A stretch of DNA of 64,000 nucleotides from Bacillus multifaciens (GTDB lineage Bacteria > Bacillota > Bacilli > Bacillales > Bacillaceae_G), in contig NZ_JAVBXD010000013.1 of the NCBI RefSeq assembly GCF_030756675.1, forward strand, positions 38,401-102,400, in the 5' to 3' direction. The notes beneath the pieces are model-generated. The model searched no databases. It had not been told where the DNA came from and worked only from the letters and a program-made list of their open reading frames with translations. Position 1 is the first letter of the stretch. The number at the start of each line of letters is the position of its first letter. Both the position numbers and the translations under genes were made by a program. Positions 25,368 through 34,000 of this stretch are shown here, one piece after another.

Positions 25368-26474
25368 ATGTTATATGTACAAAAGCAAGTATTTCGGCTA
25401 GAGAAATATACATTTGAAGACGGTACATCAATTCCAATCCAAATTGGCTATGAAACATACGGTACGTTAAACCGTGAAAAATCAAATGCTATTTTAGTTT
25501 GTCATTATTTTAGTGCAACGAGTCATGCGGCAGGAAAGTATACAGAGCAAGACTTAGTTCCAGGTTGGTGGGATGAGTTAATTGGACCCGGAAAAGCGAT
25601 AGATACAAATAAATATTTTGTGATTTGTACAGATAATCTTTGTAATGTACAAGTGAAAAATCCTTATGTTGTGACAACAGGACCAAAAACGATAAATCCA
25701 GAAACAGGCGCAGAGTATGGAATGAAATTTCCAGTCTTCACGTTTCGTGATATGGCTCGTATTCAGTATGAATTAATAAAGGATATGGGGATTATTAGGC
25801 TGCACACAGTTATTGGTCCATCTGCTGGAGGTATGATTGCCCAGCAATGGGCTGTTCATTATCCGCATATGATGGAACGAATGATTGGCGTGATTACAAA
25901 TCCGCAAAATCCAGTTGTAACGTCTATTAATGTTTTGCAACATGCAATCGATGCAATTCAATTAGACCCAGCTTGGAAAGAGGGAAATTACGGAGAGCAG
26001 CAGCCCATAAAAGGTTTGCACTTAGCAGCGAAAATGATGTTTATAAATGCATATGATGCCCACTATTATGAAACGAAATTTCCGCGGGACAGTACAGAAT
26101 CAGCACCGTATCAAGACTTCAGTACATTAACTTCATTTGAAGAAGCAATTAACGAAGCAACGTTACAGAATATCGCCTATGTTGATGCAAATTCATGGAT
26201 GTACACCGCAAAAGCAACTATATTACATGATATTGCTCATGGGTTTTCTTCATTAGAAGAAGCGCTTCGGCAAGTAGAAGCGAGCGTCCTGATGATTCCT
26301 TGTAAGCAAGATATACTACAGCCTTCCCGCTATAATTATCAGATGGTCGAATTGTTGAGAAAGAACGGGAATTTTGCAGAAGTGTATGAAATTGAAAGTA
26401 TATACGGACATATGGCAGGTGTGTTTGAGACGTATTTATTTGCTGGAAAAGTGCATCAATTTCTTAATCAGTAA
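25368..26474 (+). CDS. MetX-like alpha/beta hydrolase
   Basis: 368 residues of the homoserine O-acetyltransferase-like alpha/beta-hydrolase group: LVCHYFSATSHAAGKY, the oxyanion/nucleophile region GPSAGGMIAQQW (Ser about 146), a late Asp in IPCKQDIL and the final His in YGHMAGVFE. True MetX has GGSLGGMQ at the nucleophile, so substrate may differ. I start at ATG 25368 (weak CCAGGCG site); the frame extends to 25281 but that part is the TnpB element end. The insertion 5' of the gene may have replaced its promoter. Confidence 0.75.
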   Translation: MLYVQKQVFRLEKYTFEDGTSIPIQIGYETYGTLNREKSNAILVCHYFSATSHAAGKYTEQDLVPGWWDELIGPGKAIDTNKYFVICTDNLCNVQVKNPYVVTTGPKTINPETGAEYGMKFPVFTFRDMARIQYELIKDMGIIRLHTVIGPSAGGMIAQQWAVHYPHMMERMIGVITNPQNPVVTSINVLQHAIDAIQLDPAWKEGNYGEQQPIKGLHLAAKMMFINAYDAHYYETKFPRDSTESAPYQDFSTLTSFEEAINEATLQNIAYVDANSWMYTAKATILHDIAHGFSSLEEALRQVEASVLMIPCKQDILQPSRYNYQMVELLRKNGNFAEVYEIESIYGHMAGVFETYLFAGKVHQFLNQ

Positions 26475-26559
26475 ATCCCAAGTATGATGTAACTCCTACA
26501 CATAACTTGTTTTCTAAGTGGTGCATGCTAAAATTGAGGGGAAAGAAGGAGGAGAGTTC

Positions 26560-26865
26560 ATGACTGAAGTGAAAACAATTATGCCAGAAGAAGTACAAGA
26601 GCGTTTAGAAAAAGGAGAAACGCTATTTTTAGTAGATGTGCGTGAAGATGAAGAAGTAGCATACGGAAAAATTCCAGAAGCAGTTCATATTAAAATGGGG
26701 GATATTCCGCATAAAGTAGATTTATTTGATAAAGAAAATGAATATATTTTTATTTGCCGCTCTGGTATGCGCAGCGAAAATGTTTGCCATTATTTAAATG
26801 ATCTAGGTTATAAGACAGTAAACATGGTTGGCGGTATGATGCAGTATGAAGGAAAAGTAAAGTAA
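26560..26865 (+). CDS. Rhodanese-like sulfurtransferase
   Basis: 101 residues, a single rhodanese domain with the CDC25-like N motif LFLVDVREDEEVAYGKIPEA and the catalytic loop CRSGMRS (Cys66), whose basic residues suit sulfur transfer from thiosulfate or a persulfide donor. ATG 26560 is preceded by AAGGAGGAGAGTTC; the frame reaches 26518 without a better start. It is monocistronic with a terminator at 26902. Confidence 0.9.
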   Translation: MTEVKTIMPEEVQERLEKGETLFLVDVREDEEVAYGKIPEAVHIKMGDIPHKVDLFDKENEYIFICRSGMRSENVCHYLNDLGYKTVNMVGGMMQYEGKVK

Positions 26866-26901
26866 AACGCTACTGCCAGTTAAAGTGTAATTATTCTTTT
26901 G

Positions 26902-26936
26902 AAAACTTGAAACGCGTCCGTTTCAAGTTTTTTTCT
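26902..26936 (+). terminator. Rhodanese gene terminator
   Basis: AAAACTTGAAACG / CGTTTCAAGTTTT with a 4-nt loop and T-run. Confidence 0.9.
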
Positions 26937-26988
26937 TTTGCATACAGTGTAGAAAGCAGGAGATATTGTTAAGAAAGGTGGCTCAAGA

Positions 26989-27210
26989 GTGAATTCACTT
27001 ATTCGAAAAATCAAAATTATAAACAATAAGGGAGCAATCAATATGGGGAATTGTTACGATCTTTCTCCATTTGTTGCGACGAAGGTATTTAGCGGGGCTG
27101 GTGGATCAAGTGCTGCGACATTTTTAAATGGGAAGTTAACGCCGCCAAGAGCACCACAAGGCACTGAATTTATTCCGCCGCTAGAGGAAAGTTCAACAGC
27201 CGGAGTATAA
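26989..27210 (+). CDS. GerPA/GerPF-family spore protein, small
   Basis: 73 residues from GTG 26989 (AAAGGTGGCTCAAGA upstream). The segment RKIKIINNKGAINMGNCYDL followed by SPFVATKVFSGAGGSSAATF matches the GerPA/GerPF signature (KIxxNSxGxxxxGDxxxxSPxxxxKxxxGAGxxN). GerP proteins help germinants cross the coat. This is a separate locus from the gerPABCDEF operon. It is followed 18 bp later by a related gene. Confidence 0.75.
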   Translation: MNSLIRKIKIINNKGAINMGNCYDLSPFVATKVFSGAGGSSAATFLNGKLTPPRAPQGTEFIPPLEESSTAGV

Positions 27211-27228
27211 TAGAAAGGTTGTATAAAA

Positions 27229-27582
27229 ATGGGAGCTTGTATTAAGGAATTTGTTATCGTCAATAATTCTGGGAATATTTTCACAGGCGATAATTTACGA
27301 GATACTTCGTTTGTTGCTTCGAAAACATTTACGGGATCAACCGGACCAACGTGTATAGATGTTGTCGTCGTTATTGGGAATACAAATGAAGTTTGCTTAC
27401 GACCAGGTGATACAGTGACAACTACGATTACACGAGGTACTGGACTAACAGGTAGTGGTTCAAGTAGTGGACAAAGTAATAGCTCAAATAGCCAAAGCAG
27501 TAGTTCAAATAGTAGCGGTGGGAGTGGTTTACCAGCAGCTCCTAGTACAGAGAATATAGATTCTGGAGTAGAATTTTCGTAA
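27229..27582 (+). CDS. GerPA/GerPF-like spore protein with Ser/Asn-rich tail
   Basis: 117 residues. The N-terminal part (IKEFVIVNNSGNIFTGDNLR, then DTSFVASKTFTGSTGP) aligns by eye with the preceding gene and the GerPA/PF family. The C-terminal 45 residues are a low-complexity Ser/Gly/Asn/Gln run (SGSSSGQSNSSNSQSSSSNS) ending ENIDSGVEFS. GAAAGGTTG is the ribosome site. It is probably co-transcribed with 26989 and forespore or mother-cell expressed (inference). Tandem terminators follow. Confidence 0.7.
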   Translation: MGACIKEFVIVNNSGNIFTGDNLRDTSFVASKTFTGSTGPTCIDVVVVIGNTNEVCLRPGDTVTTTITRGTGLTGSGSSSGQSNSSNSQSSSSNSSGGSGLPAAPSTENIDSGVEFS

Positions 27583-27620
27583 AAGAACTATTATGTATTT
27601 CAATGAAATGCTTTATAAGT

Positions 27621-27651
27621 AAGACCCCCGTTTCTTTAAGCGGGGGTCTTA
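27621..27651 (+). terminator. First of two tandem hairpins
   Basis: AAGACCCCCG / CGGGGGTCTT. The T-run is short because the second hairpin begins inside the 3' arm. Confidence 0.75.
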
Positions 27652-27703
27652 CTACTTCTAAAAATCCGATTCGTTCAATGAATCGGATTTTTAGAAGTAG
27701 TAA
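27649..27703. terminator. Second hairpin, perfect 24-bp stem
   Basis: 27649-27672 pairs perfectly with 27680-27703 across a 7-nt loop (GTTCAAT). It is much longer than a normal terminator. It overlaps the first hairpin by two bases. Confidence 0.75.
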
Positions 27704-27798
27704 TTTGGTTATAGATTTTAATATAGTATAATCGCAGATAGAAGTACGGACATTTTAGGGATATAGTACTAAAATGTATACTAATGGAGAGTGATGAG

Positions 27799-28122
27799 AT
27801 GGAGAAGGAGAGTATACGTCGTTGTTCGGTAGAAGTCACATTAGATGTAATCGGTGGGAAATGGAAAGGCGTTATTCTATTTCATTTAATAAATGGAGAA
27901 ATTCGCTTTAATCAATTTTTACGATTGATGCCCGGTATTACGCAACGAATGTTAACGAGACAATTAAGAGAGCTAGAGGCTGATGGTGTGATTCATCGTG
28001 AAGTATATAAGGAAGTACCTCCGAAGGTTGAATACTCATTAACCGAATTTGGAAAGTCATTGATTCCTATTATTGTAATGATGCGTGATTGGGGAAATGA
28101 ATATCGAATGCAAATAGAGTAG
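27799..28122 (+). CDS. HxlR-family transcriptional regulator
   Basis: 107 residues, winged helix of the HxlR/DUF24 type: Cys9 in RRCSVEVTLDVIGGKWKGVI, then RFNQFLRLMPGITQRMLTRQLRELEADGVI and the wing REVYKEVPPKVEYSLTEFG. The conserved N-terminal Cys is the redox/electrophile sensor in YodB and HypR. ATG 27799 has GGAGAGTGATGAG upstream; ATG 27784 is an alternative. The near-palindrome TAGTACTAAAATGTATACTA (27764-27783) just before it is a candidate autoregulatory operator. Confidence 0.87.
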   Translation: MEKESIRRCSVEVTLDVIGGKWKGVILFHLINGEIRFNQFLRLMPGITQRMLTRQLRELEADGVIHREVYKEVPPKVEYSLTEFGKSLIPIIVMMRDWGNEYRMQIE

Positions 28123-28128
28123 GGATAA

Positions 28129-28163
28129 AAGAAGTGTGCAATTAAGGTTGCACACTTCTTTTC
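28129..28163. terminator. Terminator between hxlR-type gene and narI
   Basis: AAGAAGTGTGCAA / TTGCACACTTCTT stem with T-run on both strands. It ends the regulator gene and the narGHJI operon, which converge here. Confidence 0.9.
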
Positions 28164-28164
28164 A

Positions 28165-28848
28165 TTAAAATTTTACCGGTTTTCTTTTCCGATAAATGAT
28201 ATAACTGCGTCGTAAGTATTTCACTGGTACGCTAAAGACATGAACAAGTCTTGTAAATGGCCACGTTGCAAACAGTCCCATGGCGGCGATGATGTGAATT
28301 TTAAACCAAATTGGCACCTCCGCCATATATTCCGCTTTAGGCTGGAATATAAAGAGGCTGCGGAACCACGGGCCAATTGTTGTTCGATAATCAAAACCGT
28401 TTGAATCGATATTTAAAAATGTAGAAGAAAGTCCTGCAAGCATTACAATGAGCAACAAGATAAGAGCGATATAATCTCCAGTTGTACTTGTTGCAATAAT
28501 CCGTTTTACCGTAAAGCGACGATACGTTAAAATGAATAATCCGATTACAGAAGCAATACCTGCCGGAAGGCCGAAGCCAATTGCCATTATATGATACGTA
28601 TGTTCAGAAATGCCAAGGGAACTGTAGACAGATTCGGGGATTAAAATTCCCATAACATGCCCGCCAATTACGAACATAATACCAAAATGAAATAGTAAAC
28701 TTCCGATTCGGAGCATTTTCTTCTCTAATAGTTCACTAGATTTTGATGTCCAGCCCAATTGATCGTAGTTGTATCTAAAAATATGTCCACCAATGAAAAT
28801 AGCTAAAATGATATAAGGGAAGATTACCCATAAAAATTGATCCATCAT
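28165..28848 (-). CDS. narI: Nitrate reductase gamma subunit (cytochrome b)
   Basis: 227 residues, five membrane helices. Heme-ligand histidines are visible in HIFRYNYDQ and LLFHFGIMFVIGGHVMG, with two more near the C-terminus (WFKIHIIAAMG, TRLVHVFSVP). It takes electrons from menaquinol and passes them to NarH. ATG 28848 follows GAAAGGAGTGAGTCAAGA; the frame extends to 29016 through a repeat and is not used. It is last gene of narGHJI. Unusually it is separated from narJ by about 180 bp of dispersed repeat. Confidence 0.95.
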   Translation of the reverse strand: MMDQFLWVIFPYIILAIFIGGHIFRYNYDQLGWTSKSSELLEKKMLRIGSLLFHFGIMFVIGGHVMGILIPESVYSSLGISEHTYHIMAIGFGLPAGIASVIGLFILTYRRFTVKRIIATSTTGDYIALILLLIVMLAGLSSTFLNIDSNGFDYRTTIGPWFRSLFIFQPKAEYMAEVPIWFKIHIIAAMGLFATWPFTRLVHVFSVPVKYLRRSYIIYRKRKPVKF

Positions 28849-28866
28849 TCTTGACTCACTCCTTTC

Positions 28867-29065
28867 TATATAAATCCATTTTGACTTTTCGACATATAGA
28901 TTGCTGCTATGCAGAAAAAAAGATTTTGCTACTTTCTTTCTCCTTTTGTTTGAACTTCGCATGTGGAAGAAAAAGGCCCTGCCCGCTTTTACACATGGCC
29001 AGACGTTCTCGCCCACCCAAAAAGAAAAGGCTTTTTATGTCGTTTTTTTAATTAGGATTTACATA
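28867..29065 (-). repeat. Dispersed stem-loop repeat, copy B, inside narGHJI
   Basis: Ends TATATAAATCC (28867) and GGATTTACATA (29065) are inverted relative to each other. The core is the complement of CTGGCCATGTGTAAAAGCGGG. It lies between narJ and narI and supplies the last codons and stop of narJ. It is transcribed in the sense direction of the operon. Confidence 0.8.
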
Positions 29066-29593
29066 GTTTATTTCATACTGCCATGCACGAATAGCTGTAA
29101 GGATGCATCGGACAATTGGTTCGTGCATACTGTTTGTGTCTTGTAATTGTTGATGCAATGCTTCAATATTGCTTTCATATTTTTTCATAATCGGTTCACT
29201 ATCTTCTTCACCAGCATTTGCGAGAAACTCTAACATAAGCGGTAAATAATCAGGCAGTTCTTTATCTGTTACAGCGAGGCCTGCTTTTTGATAGTGTTGT
29301 TTAAGTTCTAGTAGTTCAATCCCTCGTTCTCGTTGTTCACCAGTATTCATATAAGTGAGATACATATTTGTTTTTTTGCCAAAATCAAATGTATATACAA
29401 ATGATTGAATTAATTCATCGCTTGTTTTTTGCTTTGCTTGTTCGATAAATGTTGTAAGGATAGTGCGAATTTCCTCATGTTCGATAGTTTGAATATCACT
29501 TTGTAAATGAGTAAGCGCTTCTCTCCATCCCTGTTCAGGATAGGAGAGAAGAAAGGAAGAACAAGAGAAAGCTGTTTGTAAACTTTGATTCAT
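29048..29593 (-). CDS. narJ: Nitrate reductase assembly chaperone
   Basis: 181 residues of the NarJ/TorD family, all-helical: FLLSYPEQGWREAL near the N-terminus and the family motif PDYLPLMLEFLA (about 115-126). It inserts the molybdenum cofactor into NarG before the complex docks on NarI. The ribosome site is GGAGGTAAC before ATG 29593, 19 bp after narH. Its last residues (about YVNPN) are encoded within repeat copy B, so the native C-terminus was replaced or trimmed. Confidence 0.93.
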   Translation of the reverse strand: MNQSLQTAFSCSSFLLSYPEQGWREALTHLQSDIQTIEHEEIRTILTTFIEQAKQKTSDELIQSFVYTFDFGKKTNMYLTYMNTGEQRERGIELLELKQHYQKAGLAVTDKELPDYLPLMLEFLANAGEEDSEPIMKKYESNIEALHQQLQDTNSMHEPIVRCILTAIRAWQYEINYVNPN

Positions 29594-29612
29594 AATTGTT
29601 ACCTCCTTTATT

Positions 29613-31088
29613 CTAAGAAATTGTCATGCAAGAGCCAGGACCGCCGGCAAAGGAAAGACCACAGCTTCCTTGCTCGTTATAAAGATCTGCCACTTGTTCG
29701 CGGTGAGAAGTTGGGATGACGAAACGATCTTTATATTTCGCGATTGCAAGAAGACGATACATATCTTCAATGTCTTCTTTTGTTAAGTTTAGTTCTTTTA
29801 ATATATCTTCATTAGGTTCTTTATTTATTTGTAATGCTCTCATATGAGTACGCATGATAGCCATTTTTTTCAATGTAAGACGAATATGAGATTCATCGCC
29901 TGCAGTTAATAAATTTGCTAAGTATTGAATTGGAATACGCATATTATCAATAGCAGGGAAGATTTCTTCTGCTTGCCAGTTGCTTCCTTTTCCTTCGACC
30001 ATGTTCATAATTGGACTTAATGGTGGAATATACCAAACCATTGGCAATGTACGATACTCTGGATGAAGAGGAAGAGCAATTTTCCAATCGATAATCATTT
30101 TATAAATTGGTGATTGCTGAGCAGCTTTAATCCATTCTTCTGGGATACCTTGTTTCTTTGCTTCAGCAGCTACTTCTGGATCGTTTGGATCTAGGAATAC
30201 GTTAAGCTGAGACTCGTATAAGTCTTTTTCATCTGGTACAGATGCAGCTTCTTTTACTTTGTCAGCGTCATATAACATAACTCCGATATAACGAATACGT
30301 CCAACGCATGTTTCCGAACAAATTGTTGGCATACCAGCCTCAATGCGCGGGAAGCACATTGTACATTTTTCAGCTTTATTCGTTTGCCAGTTGAAATATA
30401 CTTTTTTATAAGGGCAAGAAGATACACAGAATCTCCAAGCACGGCATGCATTTTGGTCAACAAGAACAATGCCATCTTCATCACGCTTATACATAGAACC
30501 GGATGGACAAGAAGATACGCATGACGGATTGATGCAGTGTTCACAAATACGCGGTAAGTACATCATGAATACATTTTCAAAATCCGTTTTAATTTCTTCT
30601 TCCATTTTCTTGACGTTTGGGTCTTGTAAGCCTGTTATATGCCCGCCTGCTAAATCATCTTCCCAGTTTGGTCCCCATTCAATTTTATCGATAAATTCAC
30701 CTGTAATAGCTGACTTCGGACGAGCAACTGGTTGGTGCTTTCGCTGTGGACTGTTTGTTAATGTTTCATAATCGTAGTTCCAAGGCTCAAAGTAATCATC
30801 AATTGTAGGTTGATCCGGGTTATGAAAAATGTTCATGAGACGCTTCGCTTTTGAACCGGATTTCAACTGAAGGTCTCCGTTTTTCAGCTCCCAGCCGCCT
30901 TTATATTTTTCTTGATCTTCCCATTGTTTTGGATAGCCAATGCCCGGTTTTGTTTCCACGTTGTTAAAGTACATGTATTCAGCACCTGGACGATTCGTCC
31001 AGGTGTTTTTGCAGGTTACGCTACAAGTGTGACAGCCGATGCATTTATCAAGGTTCATTACCATTCCGACTTGCGCTTTAATCTTCAA
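29613..31088 (-). CDS. narH: Nitrate reductase beta subunit (iron-sulfur)
   Basis: 491 residues. Four cysteine groups for three [4Fe-4S] and one [3Fe-4S] clusters: CIGCHTCSVTC (about 16-26), CEHCINPSCVSSCP, CRAWRFCVSSCP (Trp in place of a Cys, the [3Fe-4S] site) and CTMCFPR. It transfers electrons from NarI heme to NarG. It overlaps narG by 11 nt. It ends CGLSFAGGPGSCMTIS. Confidence 0.97.
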   Translation of the reverse strand: MKIKAQVGMVMNLDKCIGCHTCSVTCKNTWTNRPGAEYMYFNNVETKPGIGYPKQWEDQEKYKGGWELKNGDLQLKSGSKAKRLMNIFHNPDQPTIDDYFEPWNYDYETLTNSPQRKHQPVARPKSAITGEFIDKIEWGPNWEDDLAGGHITGLQDPNVKKMEEEIKTDFENVFMMYLPRICEHCINPSCVSSCPSGSMYKRDEDGIVLVDQNACRAWRFCVSSCPYKKVYFNWQTNKAEKCTMCFPRIEAGMPTICSETCVGRIRYIGVMLYDADKVKEAASVPDEKDLYESQLNVFLDPNDPEVAAEAKKQGIPEEWIKAAQQSPIYKMIIDWKIALPLHPEYRTLPMVWYIPPLSPIMNMVEGKGSNWQAEEIFPAIDNMRIPIQYLANLLTAGDESHIRLTLKKMAIMRTHMRALQINKEPNEDILKELNLTKEDIEDMYRLLAIAKYKDRFVIPTSHREQVADLYNEQGSCGLSFAGGPGSCMTIS

Positions 31089-34000
31089 GCCAATCTACCT
31101 CCTTCAGTTTGCGGATGACGACATTTAAGTCGCGTTGGTTTCCAGTTGGGCCATAGTAGTTAAAGCCGTAACTTAATTGACCGTATCCGCCAATCATATG
31201 AGTTGGTTTTACGTGAATACGCGTCGGGCTATTATGTGTTCCGCCGCGGTTACTTGTTAAATTCGTACCAGGCACGTTAATATGGCGATCTTGTGCATGG
31301 TGCATAAAGGCCATTCCCCGCGGCATGCGGTGTGTGACAACAGCGCGTGCAACAACAACGCCGTTTCGGTTAAAGCACTCAATCCAATCATTATCAGCAA
31401 CACCGGCTTCAGCAGCGTCATCTTTATTCATCCATACTGTTGGTCCGCCGCGGAACAGTGTTAACATCGGCAGTGCATCAAAATACATACTATGAATGGA
31501 CCACTTATTATGCGGCGTTAAGTAGTTCAGCGTAATTTCTTTTCCTTCTACTTCAGGACGAGATTTACGGAACGGCTTATGCTGTAAAATTGGTTTGAAC
31601 GTTGCCATTGTTTCACCAAATTCTTTCATCATGTCGTGATCTAAGTAGAAAGATTGACGCCCTGTTATTGTTCGCCACGGAATGAGGCGCTCTACATTTG
31701 TTGTAAATGGTGAATAGCGGCGTCCTCCTTTTTCTGAACCACTAAAAGCAGGTGATGTAATAACCGTTTTTGGCTGCGCTGTAATTTGTTCGAATGTGAA
31801 GCATTCTTCTTCACGCTCTTCTGCCAAATCACGCAGTTGTAAATCCGTTTGTTTTTCAAGCGCTTCCCATGCTTTTACTGCCATATGACCATTTGTTGTT
31901 GAAGAAAGAGTTAAGACTGCTTCAGCAGCATTGATTGCTTCTGTTATGTTAGGGCATCCTTTCGCGATGGAGTCTGTACGGATGACACCTAATTTACTCT
32001 TTAATTGTTCATATTCTTTTTCCGCAGACCAAGAGATGCCTTTCGTGCCAATCGGTTGCTTTCCAACGTTTGGTCCAAGTGCGGTCATTTTGTCATAAAT
32101 CGTTTTATAATCACGTTCCACAACATGAATTTGCGGCATTGTTTTACCTGGGATTGGTTCACATTCTCCTTTGCTCCAATCTTTAATTTGTCCAAGCGGT
32201 TGTGCTAATTCTTGCGGTGTATCGTGAAGAAGCGGTGTTGCAACAACTTCTTTCATTGGCTCAAGGTCTAATTTTTGCGCTAAATCAGAAACTGCTTTTG
32301 AAAGAGAGCAGAAAATATCCCAATCAGAACGAGCTTCCCACGGTGAACCAATTGCCGGATTAAATGGATGCACGAACGGATGCATATCGGTACTGCTTAA
32401 ATCATGCTTTTCATACCACGTTGAAGCAGGAAGAACGATATCAGAGTATAGTGCTGTTCCAGCCATACGGAAATCTAAGTTGATAAGTAGATCTAGTTTT
32501 CCTTCAGGTGCTTCTTCATGCCACTTTATTTCTTCTGGTCGTAATGAATCACTATCGTCGTTCATTAATCCATTTGTCGTACCTAATAAATGTTTTAAGA
32601 AATACTCGTGTCCTTTACCAGAACTTGAGATTAAGTTCGCGCGCCATACGAATAAATTGCGCGGGAAGTTGTTTTTGTTATCAGGGTCTTCAATCGCAAA
32701 TTTGAGTTCTTTGTTTTTTAGCTTCTCTGCAACATATTTCCCGATTTCTTCCTGGGTTGTTGCACCACTAGCGACCGCTTCTGTATATAATTCAATTCCG
32801 TTTTTCTCGAAAGTCGGATAGGATGGTAACCAACCGAGTCTTGCGGCCAACACATTGTAATCACCGTGATGTTGATAACGTGAGTTGCCGACAACTGGTG
32901 ACGCTAAATGTCCAACTGGTGTATCTTCATAGCGCCACTGGTCTGTAACGAAATAGAAGAAGGATGTACCGTTTTGCAGTTTTGGCGGACCTTGCCAATC
33001 CTTTGCAGTTGCAATAGTTTGCCAACCTTCTGCTGGGCGTAATTTTTCTTGGCCGACATAATGAGCCCAGCCGCCGCCGTTTACCCCTTGTGCGCCAACA
33101 AGCAGAACGAGGTTTAAGACAGCACGGTAAATTGTATCAGAGTTAAACCAATGGTTAATACCAGCGCCGACAATAATCATCGAACGTCCATTTGTATCAA
33201 CGGCATTTTGCGCAAATTCACGAGCGATTTGAATAATAAGTTCTCGTTTTACACCTGTCATTTTTTCTTGCCATGCTGGTGTAAACGGAACATCTTCATC
33301 AAAGCTCTTCGGTTCTGGGCCGCCAAGACCGCGGTCGACGCCGTAGTTTGCTAATGTTAAATCATAGACAGTTGTTACGAAAAGATCTCCGTTTGGCGTT
33401 GTAATCTTTTTCACTGGAATGGTACGTTCTAATACTTCATTTCCGTCATCAGAAAAGTATGGAATTTGTACGGTTCCAATTGCATCCTCCATACCAAGTA
33501 AAGAAAGACGCGGATCAATTTTTTCGCCTGTTTGTTCATCTTCTAAACGTAAGTTCCATTTTTTCTCGTTATCCCAGCGTGATCCCATTGTGCCGTGCGG
33601 CGTAGCGAAATCAAGACTGTTATCGTTCCAAAGAACAGGTTTCCATTCGCCAAGCTTTGTTTCCCGGCCGATATCAGTGGCATTTAAGAAACGATCTGCA
33701 ACAAATTGACCTTCTTGCTGTTTTAACGTGACAAGGAACGGGAAATCAGTGTATTGTTTTGCATAATTTATGAAGTAGTCTACTTGTTTGTCCACGTAGA
33801 ATTCTTGTAAAATAACGTGCCCCATTGCCATTGCAAGTGCACCGTCTGTTCCTTGTTTTACGCTGATCCAGTCATCAGCGAATTTTGTTGATTCGGCAAA
33901 ATCAGGGCTAACAGAAACAACTTTTGTTCCTTTATAGCGCACTTCTGCTAAGAAGTGGGCATCTGGTGTCCGTGTTAGCGGAACGTTAGAGCCCCATGTC

